DNA of 64,000 nt from Rehmannia glutinosa (Eukaryota > Streptophyta > Magnoliopsida > Lamiales > Orobanchaceae), in the NCBI GenBank assembly GCA_016081115.2, contig JABTTQ020002832.1:372001-436000 (forward strand). Direction: 5' to 3'. The translations under genes were made by a program, and so were the position numbers. Below, in pieces: positions 1 through 10,410 of the stretch. Under the pieces are notes generated by a model. That model saw only the letters and a program-made list of their open reading frames with translations. It was not told where the DNA came from and ran no database searches. Numbering within the stretch: position 1 is the first letter of the stretch; every line of letters begins with the position of its first letter.

Positions 1-700
1 AGGGTTGTTTTCCCATATTTGAATAAAAATCACCTCTCAATTCATTACATGACAAGTCGAGCAATATTTGCCGCTAAAAATGAGCATGTTAATAGATTGA
101 ATGATACTTTGATCTCTATACTCCCTAGAGAAGCAAAAATATTTAATAGCTATGATGAAGTTGTTGATGATACAAATAACCACTACGAAGAGGACTTTTT
201 GAACTCTTTAAGCGCAAATGGTTTGCCTCCTCATAAGTTGGTTGGAAAAAAGTTGTCCAATAAATCTTCTTAGGAATCTGGACCCATCAAATGGATTATG
301 TAATGGTACAAGAATGGTGTATAAAGATTTCAAGAATAATGTAATCGATACGAGAGATTGTGTTTGGACAAAGATAACGGGAAACATGTCTTTATACCTA
401 GAATACCACTTCGTAGGCTAAAAATGAAGGTTATCCATTTCGGTTCAAGCGTAAGCGATTTCCAATTAGACATTGTTTTGCCATGACAATTAATAAAGCT
501 CAAGGACAAACTATTCCAAATGTTGGTGTCTATTTGCTTCAATCAAGTATTTTCTCATGGACAATTATACGTGGCTCTCTCTAGGGAATTTCAATGTCTA
601 CAACTAAAATTTTAATTAAGTCGGACATCGCGAAAAGAAAGAGGGATTGGAACAAAGAATGTTGTGTACAAACAAGTTTTAATTGCAGGTACAAATAATT
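1..700 (+). pseudogene. Helitron helicase (RepHel), C-terminal remnant
   Basis: Translating the plus strand gives a PIF1/RecD-like helicase C-terminus split over three frames. An open stretch at 19-273 carries SRAIFAAKNEHVNRLND. A second frame at about 250-330 has LLRNLDPSNGLCNGTRMV, a signature of Helitron helicases. A third frame from about 476 has FAMTINKAQGQT (helicase motif V region) and HGQLYVALSR (motif VI region). The Rep domain and the Walker motifs would lie left of the window. At least two frameshifts separate the pieces, so this copy is dead. The order and spacing of motifs fit the family closely. Confidence 0.85.
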
Positions 701-1765
701 TTACTTGGGTAATATATTATATATTTTTCTTGGATAATATATTGCATATTGTTAGTACTAACTAATAAATATTTTTATTAGGGGCCAAATATTGAAGAAG
801 AACTCACTGTACCACAAAGTTAGGATATGAAACGGGTAATGTTATTTTTTAAGCTACATTAATATTAAAGAAAATGTATTTGTTTACTTATGCTGATCAT
901 ACTTAATTGAAGTACTAATATAAATCGAAAGGGGGCAATTGATAATATAAATCTTTGAATATATCCATGTACAAAACTTACTTTTATTTATGTGGAGTAT
1001 ATATATATATATATATATATTAATGTAACTAATTGTCTTGCTTAACATATATGCACATGTTTTTAATTCCAGCTACTGTTGTGCAGGTGAAGAGAGCATA
1101 AAGCAAAGTATTGCTTTGGGACAAAATTTGGCAACTACATAATCTCTCTTTTCCAGCGCCTCATCAATTTGAATTCTTTTCCATTTTCTATTTTCTTTAA
1201 CTTTATTAATGTGAATTCTCTTTCGTAACACCTCATTATCTATTATGTTTAAGTGTGTAATTTTTAAGGGTTAATTATCATTCTCAAAGTTCAAAGACGA
1301 CCATTGATTTGAACGTATCCTTATAATAAGATACAATTATTCAGAAATGATTGTTCTTTAATATGACAATGAAATATTGATGTGAATTCCATGTGGAATT
1401 TAATCAATCTAATTTAATTAGAATTTTAAGATTTTTTTACTCTCATCTGTTTTGGCACATGAAATACATATAAAGTTAAATTATGTTAATGGCTTTTCAA
1501 GTTAGCAAAATAAAAAAAAACAAGCAAAACTATGAGCATTTAAAACTTAATAATATGTGCATATAAAGGTTATAGGTTTTTTAGATGGATTACAATCTTT
1601 GGTTTCCTGTAATCTGTAGGATCTTTTTGACTTGATGAAATGCATTCTAAAATACCTATAGTTTTTAGTTGTCTAACAAAAAAAAAAAAGTAATTTTGGT
1701 TCCATAATTTAAAAAAGTATCTTAAGGTTATAGAACAATGAACTTAATATATACATATATATAAT
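701..1765. other. Non-coding AT-rich stretch
   Basis: No reading frame, RNA gene or terminal repeat was recognised. It contains an AT dinucleotide run near 999-1020 and several homopolymer A or T runs. It probably includes the old 3' part of the Helitron helicase transcription unit. Confidence 0.5.
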
Positions 1766-2680
1766 TAGGGGTGACAATCGACAACTTCGGACTGACCCGC
1801 AAACTCGATACGAACCTCATACAAAATTAATTGGTATGAGTCCAAGCTTTATGGGTCCAGATCGAAATTGGGTCAAACCCGAATAACCCGCCAATTAAAC
1901 AAGTCGGGTTTGGGTAAACCTACTATTATCTATTTAGCCCGTCTAACCCATTTATAAATTTTTAAAAAATAAGTAAATAATTAATTGTAAAAAAAAAAAA
2001 AAATAAGACATTCCTTAAACTTAAATGCTAAAACCTCCTTAATTGTAATTATTTAGCATGTCTTTTTGTATGATATTCTCAAAATATTATTAGTATGTTA
2101 TGTTATTTATATAATGTTTTTTTTTTTTTTTTGTGTTTGGGATTGTAATATTTATTATTGATTAAATGGTGTGTCATAGTGATTAATTTTAAAAAATAGA
2201 ATTATTCAATTGAGATTATTAAATGTACATAAAAATAAATTTATTAAATGTGTTAAACAAGTCATATACGGGTTATCCGTGAAATAATTAGGCCTTCTTC
2301 GATTCAATATTCGACACTAATAATTAAATGGGTAGGGTTCGGTTGTGATTCGACCCACAACTATGGGTGTTCAACGATTCCAACCGCCGGTTCGATTCGT
2401 AACCGCCAATTTCAAAAACCGGTGCCAATGGTCACAAAGGTGATCGTTGGATTTTATATTTTATAATATAATATATTTAGTTTAAATTAAAAAATTGTAA
2501 ACCTCCAGTTGAACAGCCGGTTAAACCGGCGGTTTTCGGTTTGAAATTTCGAACCGTATAAAAATGGTTTTCGCTACGGTTCGAACCGAAATGTCCGGTT
2601 CGATTCGATTCGAACCGAGCCGTTGGACACCTCTACCCACAACACCACAAACCCGAACCAAACCCAAATTGATACCCAAA
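1766..2680. mobile_element. Small hAT-like repeat (taggggtgacaatcg family), copy 1
   Basis: The start taggggtgacaatcg recurs at 14304, and the two copies stay similar for about 320 bp. The sequence is rich in gggtt/cccga words typical of plant non-autonomous hAT elements. It is interrupted by the MITE at 2362-2635. A possible degenerate right end lies near 2670-2685 (aattgatacccaa), but no clear target duplication was found, so the limits are approximate. Confidence 0.45.
2362..2635. mobile_element. hAT MITE with 8-bp target duplication
   Basis: Terminal inverted repeats are tatgggtgttcaacg on the left and cgttggacacctcta on the right. The 8-bp target duplication cccacaac is perfect at 2354-2361 and 2636-2643. 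Eight-base duplications and a TAGGGGTG-like end are hallmarks of the hAT superfamily. The element is 274 bp with no coding capacity and contains many ccggttcga words. It sits inside the older repeat starting at 1766. Confidence 0.9.
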
Positions 2681-3260
2681 TGTGTGTGTGTATGTGTATA
2701 TATGCCGTCCAAATATAGGGTCATGTTCATTCTGACCAAATCATTTTCATAATAGTGTGTGTAACAATTACATAAATTGATTCAGATTATTGGTTGTCTT
2801 TTAAAAAAATTATGGTTATGAATATTTTACGAAAATAACAATTTCCAGAAGACGCAAAGTTGAAGTCAAATATAGAGAGCTTGTCTGGTGTTCTTTTATA
2901 TATGTAATTTATTTCTTTAAAAAAAGGTTTAAATTATGTTATAATATGGAGATATTTTTATTTTTCAAAAATTATTATTCATGACTTAAGTTAAAGAATT
3001 AAATATCCTATGTAACATCTGTGTAGGTTCAATTTTGGCAGACCAAATATATTTTCATTCGAGGGGGCGAATATACTTGTTCTTTTTAATCTGGAAAGAC
3101 CGCTTATACGTCAACATATCCCACCAAAAACATTGGTTAGTACATGCACATTCCGCAAAGAATCATAATATACTAATTGATTATCAATCATAATAGTATG
3201 TTGTTACAACTTACAATTATTCATTATTATTATCAGTCAAGTAACCTAATAATTTTAGAG
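2681..3260. other. Non-coding stretch with a GT/AT microsatellite
   Basis: A short tgtgtg/tatata microsatellite lies near 2683-2705. The rest is AT-rich with nothing recognisable. Confidence 0.5.
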
Positions 3261-3500
3261 ATTAATTATAATGGTACTTCTAATGTTTTACTGACAAATA
3301 CATGCATAATATACTAATTGATCAATTTATTGTCTTCTGACAAATATGTCACTTCAAAATGTATTTGCCATGCAAAATCAGGAATCTTAAGTTTCGAACT
3401 CTATCATTTCACATACATTTCAATACATGTTCACATGGATTTGAGTACAAGGTTGAAATTGTGTTCTTCAGCCATTTAACATGATGTACCGTCCAATGCA
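3261..3500 (+). repeat. Local duplication, copy A, left part
   Basis: This stretch, joined to 14195-14303 across the retrotransposon, matches 14629-14984. Shared words include aatacatgcataatatac and catggatttgagt. The copies differ by scattered substitutions, so the duplication is older than the LTR insertion. Bases 3496-3500 (atgca) are the left target duplication of the LTR element. Confidence 0.8.
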
Positions 3501-5029
3501 TGTGAGACCCCGAATTTTAACGTGAGATTCGGTGTTATGTAGTGATTATTTATTGGCTATGTATCACAAACCTATTATTAATGAAACTCGACTCTATTTT
3601 TATTTATTTCTTCCAACGTCAATTACGCATTTCGCATTTTTAGAGCTTAGCAATTTTATATTCTTCCTCTAGTATTAATATTTGATCGAATGACTACTAC
3701 TTTAGGATTATTAGACCTCCAACAATTTAGGAGTACATTCCAATCCTTATCCTAATATTTCATCTTATTCTATAATTCATCCCAACCAATTTCCCAATCA
3801 ATTTTTTTTTTTAAAAAAATATTTTTTTATATTTTTAAAAATTTTCGAAAAATTACCATAAATGGGGAGGTTGTTTCATATTCTTTTCAAGACCTACAAT
3901 TATATATGTATATATATATATTTACATATATATATTATTATTATTTTTCTCAACTTTTGGTCACATGCTTAAAGGATGGACAAACTTTTCTTTTCCACCA
4001 AATTCTAATAAATAAAAATACCAACACCATGATTATTATTCCCTCCAACTTTTGGCTCCTTGTCTTAGGGGAATCAATCATTTTTGTTATTTTTTTCTTT
4101 ATCTACCAATATTATTCATTTCATAATTATCATAAAAACACAAGACTTGCTTCCATTTTCCTCTCTAGAGGATCAAATTCTTCAAGCATAAGGTAAGAAT
4201 ATCTTCATTTCTCCCAACTCTATTTTTCTTCTCCAATCCTCAACCTTATACCTTCACCATCTAATGATGTTGAATCCTTCTTGTTGAGGTACTCCTAGAG
4301 AAAATTCTTGAAGAATTAGAGACCTAGATTTGACTACAAGCTTGAAGAGGAAATTCAAGATTACATATTATTAAGGTGAGAAAATTATGGTTTTAGTATT
4401 TTTCTCTTGACAACATGAAGAATTAATTTTTGACTCAAGAATATAAATTTTTGGAGTTTAGGGGCTGACCTACATCATCTCAAGTGGAGGTTAGAGGCTT
4501 GAAGGAAAATTTCCATTTTTGAGACTACTTGAAGATATTAAGGTGAGTAGTAACCATTTGGTACTAGTATATTTTCTTTAGACTTGAGACTTTAATTTTA
4601 ACACCAAAATATGGTTTGGATACCATTTAGGGGCTGATCTTCAAGAGTTTTAGTCAAGAAGTTGATTCAAGGAAGAAGACCACATTTTAGATCAACCCGA
4701 GAAACTACTACGAGGTGGGTGGAAAAATTCTTTCAACTTCTAGGTGTTTTAAATTGAAAATATGCATGTAGTATTTTGTTATTGAGCACTTGAGATATAT
4801 ATTATGTATTGCATGCTATTTTCTTGTATCAAGTTGGAAAAATTCTCAAGTGTTGCTCAAAAATGTGATTTATCGAAAAATAGGGCATACATGCACATTT
4901 TATTGTTATACTTGATGAAATTTTGTATGAGAAGGATATGTATGTGTATGACTCTTGAAATCTATGTTTTGAATGATTTATAACCTGGACAAGTCGAGCA
5001 TAATTGATTAAATTTCAACTTTTGGACTT

Positions 5030-5960
5030 AAAATGCAAAAATGGAAAGTTGGTGGACTTAATTGCAAGAAAAATAAAATTTAAGGGACCCCTCTGTAATT
5101 TTCGATTTTTGGGACTGTACTCAGGTTCAAAAATTATGTTTTGACATTTTAATAAAGTTTTAAGAGTTTTTAGATAAATAAAATCAACCCTTAAAAGCCC
5201 AAGGACTAGATTGTAAAATTTGAGAAGTTTAAGGGCTAATTTGCAAATTTCAAAACTATACCAGACCCTAATTGAAAACTTGAAATTTTAACTCTTAAGG
5301 GACTGGAAATAACATATTTTAAGTGTATTCCAAAAATCCAAGTGTTTAGAGCTTGGAAAGTAATTTTATAAAATTTGAGGGACCAAATTGTAAAAGATTA
5401 AACTTGAGGACAAAATACAATTTCCAGGACTTATGCAGTCCATGCACCTGGAAATACTAATTTAACTATAACATAATTATATCTTGGACCCAAGGTTCAA
5501 ATTTCATAACAATTGGACCCCTAAAAGCCTTAAAGGCAATTATTTCAAAACGGGACAAAATGAGATTTTCAAAAGTTAAGGGACCTAAACTTATTTCTTT
5601 TTAAAACAGCTTTTGTCCCAATATCCCACTAACCATAGTGATATTTTTCAACTGGAATCACATTAAAAGCCCTTCCGGTTTGTGAGTTCCAATTATTTTA
5701 AACTTAGAGCCCGAAATGGCAATTTTAACAAATTTGGGGCCAATATGAGAATTTTATAAAAACTCGACCTCAAAACTTCAAAAATCTGAATCTATGAAAA
5801 ATTTTAAGAATTTAGAAACTGACCTCATAATGTTTCAAGGTCGGGATATTTATTTATTCAATTTTTAACCCCAAAAGTATTGGTTTTTACAAAACGGGGC
5901 TAAATTGTAAATTTTCTTTTTATCAAGGACCTAACTCTAATTAATTTCCTTTTACTAAAA
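5030..5960 (+). repeat. Degenerate gggaccaaattgtaaa array in LTR
   Basis: About a dozen imperfect copies of a word like (t/a)agggac(c/t)aaattgtaaa recur every 40-90 bp, for example at about 5090, 5207, 5230, 5299, 5370, 5580, 5735 and 5930. The same array is present at about 11960-12890, 28130-29040 and 36490-37420 in the other LTRs. Its role is unknown. Confidence 0.7.
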
Positions 5961-6605
5961 CAGCCCTGGACCCTCTGACTTCAATTTTTAATTAAAATAT
6001 TTTATTTTCTCAAAAACCCCTTGACTTATCGGACCGCCTTGACCGATTAATACCCGATCGCAGGCGACTTTTCGTCTTGCGATTTGAATCTATAATGGGA
6101 CGTATGTTCCACCTAATATTTCAAGATATCGAAGATTTCTTATCCTCCCGATAATCATCTTCATCCAAATAACTCCACCAACGCCATAATTACCTTACGC
6201 AAATGTTTGAAACTTTTTCATGAATCGCTTCCCGAATCAATATACTGATTGCCTGGTTGACTACCGAACGTGTATTTAATTTATCGCTGAGTCAACTTGG
6301 TGTGTCGAGCTCACGGTCGGAGTGGATACGTCGGGATGGAAGGCAGCTCGGCTGCTATTCCACTCTTAGGCCCCATCGCCCTAATCCCGCAATCGGGGAC
6401 GGAGTTGTCCGAGGGAAGCGGGTCGTAGTACTTGAGGTATAATCATGATTATGACGAATCCGAGCCTTGCTAGCTCCAACGTGGATTTTGTCTTTGCCTA
6501 TGGAGCAATAAGGTGACAGTCTTGGGACCATCATGAACGGGGAGTTACAAGGAAGAACGAAGGAATCATTGTCTCGATCCACACGATTCGGAGTTGAACT
6601 AACGT

Positions 6606-6730
6606 TTGGTTGGCGCTACACTTCGAAGACGCAACCGCTACTTGTAATGCATGGGTTGGCGCTACACTTGAAGACGCAACCACTAATTGTCTTGCATGGG
6701 ATTGGCGCTACACTTCAAGACGCAATCCTC
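6606..6730 (+). repeat. ttggcgctaca repeats in 5' LTR of element 1
   Basis: Three roughly 42-bp imperfect units each begin ttggcgctacacttc and run into gacgcaa. The matching block in the 3' LTR is at 13526-13645. The other subfamily has four units (29696-29865 and 38056-38225). Confidence 0.8.
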
Positions 6731-7283
6731 CATGTCGCTTGAATCATCGTGCCTGTGTGACCACGAACTATTTCTCAAACTATATAAATATATTACTTAA
6801 TATATATTTATCACGATGCTTGTGGGCTATGTATGAAAACATGCATCATACCTCACGCGTTTTCATACAACCGTTTTCTCGCATTAACTATATATATTGC
6901 CACACTTGCACACGATCACCCCATCCACTGAGATTTCTGTCTCACTCCCTCCTGTTTTCTAACCTTTAGATGAAGAGTACGTTGAAGACGTCGAACCTAC
7001 CACAGATTAAATTCCTACTGTTGATGTGGAGCGACACTCCTTTTACTTTTATTGTTGTTAGACTTTTCATTTTGTTCTGTTTGGACTGTAAGTTAAATTC
7101 GGATAATCTATTGGGTTGTATTCGGATTCCGTCGGACCTTAAGATGTAATTTGTACTTGTGTGTATTTTATTCCGCGCATTAGACTCTATTTCACTTGGA
7201 GTTTGTATCATTGGTTTAGACTATTCAATTATTTTGTTTAAGTGATTGATCGTTGTCGCGTCGCGTTTGGGGCGTGATGATTA

Positions 7284-7297
7284 TGGTATCGAGCTCG
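7284..7297 (+). promoter_or_regulatory. Primer binding site, tRNA-Met type (variant)
   Basis: TGGTATCGAGCTCG lies a few bases after the LTR end. The usual plant tRNA-Met primer site reads TGGTATCAGAGC, so this copy lacks one A. The second subfamily has the identical form at 30523. Confidence 0.8.
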
Positions 7298-7785
7298 GTT
7301 TGTAAGGAGAAACTTACACCGAAATGACCAGATAGGTTCCTCCGACCTTGGATTGGGTACCCCTACTAGATGACCTAAGTTAAATTTTGGATGAATATTT
7401 GAACTCTTTTGAGTTGTTATAGTGTAAGATATTCGAATATTCCTCTATTTCGACGTTAGGTAATTTAGAAAATCCGTGATTTGGAGATTATAATGTCTGA
7501 TATGGTGAGACTTGAAGAATATGAGGTTATCTCTTGATAAGTATATGATTTGGATGTGATCTATTATAGAACCTAGACACCTAATGATATTACTTTGGGA
7601 AAATGATAGTAGGGGAGTCACTAAGTATAATGATCGATGATAGTACCCTTGTGTTATTCATTCTCAAGTACTTGCACAAGCTTAAGTAAGGGAATTTGAC
7701 TTGTGGATTAGGTATCACGGATAAGATACATTGAGGATGTGACTATTATACGATCTCGACTAGATGTTACCATTAAATATCCTCC
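7298..7785 (+). other. Leader of retrotransposon 1 with no gag or protease
   Basis: Where gag and protease should be, only about 490 bp of non-coding sequence lies between the primer site and the reverse transcriptase fragment. No zinc-knuckle or DSG/DTG protease signature was seen in any frame. A large internal deletion is the simplest explanation. Confidence 0.6.
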
Positions 7786-8357
7786 CGAGGATAGAAGAAC
7801 TATTTGATCAACTTCAAGGAGCGACGGTGTACTCTAAGTTTGATTTGCAACAAGGATATTATCAATCAAGATTCGTGAAGAAAACGTTTCCAAAACGACA
7901 TTTCAAACAAGATATGGACACTACGAGTTGGCAGTGATGTCTTTCGGTCGACAAACGCACCAGCCAGCCGTTTATGGATCTAATGCACGAGTCTTTCAAC
8001 CTTATTTGGATCAATTCGTAGTGATATTCATTGATGACATACTCGTATACTCCAAGTCTAAAGAGGAGCATGAGCGTCATCGAAAATTGTTTTAGAGACA
8101 CTACGAGCACAAGCTGTATGCCAAATTCAAAGCAAGTGCGAATTTTGGCTTAGTGAAGTCGCATTCTTGGGACACATAGTATCCAAGACCGGGATCGCCG
8201 TAGATCTCGAAGTACAGACGGTGGTTGAATGGAAACAACCCGAGTCAGAACGGAGATTAGAAGTTTCTTAGGACTAGCTGGATATTATCGAAGATTTATC
8301 CAAGATTTCTCCAAGATAGCGGACCACTCACTCGACTAACCCTGAAATAAGTCAAGT
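7786..8357 (+). pseudogene. Reverse transcriptase fragment of retrotransposon 1
   Basis: In shifting frames the stretch gives RIEELFDQLQGA, VYSKFDLQQGYYQS, FMDLMH and the catalytic segment VVIFIDDILVYSK (about 8018-8056), which contains the reverse transcriptase F-x-DD box. The N-terminal fingers region is missing. Several single-base indels break the frame, one of them where a CTG appears as CG near 7949. Beyond the active site the sequence resumes as the AGYYRRFIQDFSK-type connection domain near 8280. Confidence 0.9.
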
Positions 8358-9011
8358 TTGAGTGGAATGACAAGTGTGAGGCTAGTTTCAAGAGTCAAGA
8401 AACGACTTACTACGACTCCAGTCTTAGCCTTTCCAAAGGGAACAAAACTTTGTCGTCTACAAAGTGATGCATCAAGGGAAGGACTAGGAGCAGTACTCAT
8501 GCAAGAAGGAAAGGTCATTGCTTATGCATCACGAAAACTCAAGCCGTATGAAGCCAATTACCCAACGCATGACTTGGAATTGGCAGCAATAGTGTTCGCG
8601 TTAAAGAAATGGAGGCACTACCTCTATGGAGCAACATTCACGGTTTACACAGATCATAAGAGCCTAAAGTATCTATTCTCTCAGAAGGAACTCAATTTGA
8701 GGCAACGGAGATGGATGGAGTTAATAGAAGATTATCACTTTGATATTCAATACCATCCCGGGAAAGCTAACGTAGTAGCTGACGCCTTAAGCAGAAAGGC
8801 GAGTTTAGCTAGACTAATGATTCGAGAGTGGAGATCATTAGAAGAATTGAGCACTTGGAATCCGACGAGAACCAGTACTCGAATTTCATGTGCTAATATT
8901 TCAGTTAAACCCGATCTACTGAACGAGATCAAAGTAACACAGGGGATTGACGTGCAACTTCAAAAACTAAAAGAGAAGATACTCAAAGGAGAGAGATCAG
9001 AATTCTCGTGA
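8358..9011 (+). CDS. RNase H domain and tether, open segment of pol
   Basis: This is a 217-residue uninterrupted frame, the best preserved part of pol in this element. It begins with the end of the RT connection (VSRVKKRLTTTPVLAFPKG) and continues through the Ty3-type RNase H: SDASREGLGAVLMQ with the first catalytic Asp, YASRKLKPYEANYPTHDLEL with the catalytic Glu, YTDHKSLKYLF with the next Asp, and HPGKANVVADALSRK. The rest is the tether to integrase. It is not a separate gene; it would be part of a Gag-Pol polyprotein. The first Met is only where the frame opens. Confidence 0.85.
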   Translation: MSGMTSVRLVSRVKKRLTTTPVLAFPKGTKLCRLQSDASREGLGAVLMQEGKVIAYASRKLKPYEANYPTHDLELAAIVFALKKWRHYLYGATFTVYTDHKSLKYLFSQKELNLRQRRWMELIEDYHFDIQYHPGKANVVADALSRKASLARLMIREWRSLEELSTWNPTRTSTRISCANISVKPDLLNEIKVTQGIDVQLQKLKEKILKGERSEFS

Positions 9012-9029
9012 CGGGGAAGATGGGATCAT

Positions 9030-10395
9030 CAGATTTGGAATAGAATTTGTGTACCGAGTGATGAGCAACTTAGGAATGTAATCCTCTCGAAGCACACCAT
9101 TCGAAATACACTATACATCCCGGAGGAAACAAGATGTATAAGGACTTGAAACAGCATTACTGGTGGGCAAACATGAAGAACCAGGTAGCAGAGTTCGTTG
9201 CGAGATGCTTGACTTGTCAACGAGTAAAAGTCGAACACCAACGACCATCCATCCGGTTTATTACAACCGTTGAGAATTCCCGAGTGGAAATGGGAACACA
9301 TAACGATGGACTTCGTGACGGATCTACCGAGGACTAGACGAGGCGATGATGCTATATGGGTAGTCGTAGACCGACTCACGAAATCTGCACACTTCCTACC
9401 CATGAAGAAAACCGACAGCTTGCAGAAACTTGCGCAAATTTATATCCGAGAGATCATTCGACTGCATGGAGTGCCAGTCGATATAGTGTCAGACAGAGAC
9501 CCGAGATTTGTCTCCAGATTCTGGAAATGCTTACATAAGGAATTGGGTACCTCACTAAGTTTCAAAGACAAAGAAGACATCCACAAACCGATGGCGTCCG
9601 AGCAAACAATTCAAACTCGGAAGACATGTTGCGAGCATGCACGTTGGACTTCCAAGGAAGTTGGGATTCGTACATTTACCATTGTCCGAGTTCGCCTATA
9701 ATAACAACTATCGAGGCCACAATTGGGATGGCACCCTACGAAGCCTTGTACGGGCGAAAGTGTAGATCTCCACTACACTGGGAGATTGATGACCAATGGA
9801 CTCCAAAAGAGAAACGAAAGTCGCCCTCGATTCCAAAGGTCGACTTAGTTCAGGAGGCCATGGAGAAGGTCAAGTTGATTAAGGAACGGATCCGCACAGC
9901 TCAGAGCCGCCAAAAGAGTTACGCAGACAAGAGGAGAAAGGACTTGGAATTTGAAGCCGGAGATGAAGTATTCCTCAGACTGTCTCCACGGAAAGGATTG
10001 ATCAATCCAAAGAAAGGAGGCAAGTTGAGTCCGAGATATGTTGGACCTTACAAGATTTTGCAGAGGATCGGGAAGTTAGCCTACCGACTTGAGTTCCGCA
10101 GCACAAGACGGGAATGCACGATGTATTCCATGTATCGAGATTGAAAAGGTATCAACAGATCGAGCACATCATCACCGTGATGCTCCTCCTCTAATGGAAA
10201 ATTTATCTTACACCGAGAAACCAATCGGAATCATTGACGGCCCAGTGTACGTCTGGGTTGCGTGAGAGAGATTCCAATGGTTAAAGTTGTATGGCGGAAT
10301 CACAACCGAGACGAAGACGCAACGTGGGAGATGGAAGAAGACATGAGGAATCAATATCCAGAATTGTTCTAAAGAGAATTTGGGGACCAAATTCT
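9030..10395 (+). pseudogene. Integrase and C-terminal region of retrotransposon 1
   Basis: Three frames together form a chromoviral integrase. At 9134-9250 is the end of the zinc-binding domain (HYWWANMKNQVAEFV, CLTCQ). At 9270-9590 is the catalytic core, with WEHITMDFVTDLP (first Asp), VVVDRLTKSAHFLP and VSDRDPRFVSRFW (second Asp). The segment around the catalytic Glu is damaged near 9575-9625. At 9626-10144 the frame gives TIGMAPYEALYGRKCRSPL and the C-terminal GDEVFLRLSPRKG and SPRYVGPYKIL. The stretch after 10195 holds shifted remnants of the Tekay-type chromodomain-like tail before the polypurine tract. Confidence 0.9.
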
Positions 10396-10397
10396 TT

Positions 10398-10410
10398 TAA
10401 GGAGGGTGAA
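10398..10410 (+). promoter_or_regulatory. Polypurine tract of retrotransposon 1
   Basis: The purine-rich taaggagggtgaa lies directly before the 3' LTR start, as expected for plus-strand priming. Confidence 0.8.

Larger units (their letters stand above)
3501..7278 (+). repeat. 5' LTR of retrotransposon 1
   Basis: It starts TGTGAGACCCC and aligns over its whole length with 10411-14194. The terminal CA is not preserved as such (ggcgtga then tgattatgg), so the end is uncertain by a few bases. Inside are splice-donor-like sites (4193, 4375, 4543, 4715), a degenerate array of gggaccaaattgtaaa words (5030-5960) and a block of roughly 42-bp repeats (6606-6730). A TATATAAATA box lies near 6781. Confidence 0.92.

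Noticed and set aside
6610..6969. 119-residue plus frame in the 5' LTR of retrotransposon 1
   Set aside because: It runs through the 42-bp repeats and is not preserved at the same place in the 3' LTR.
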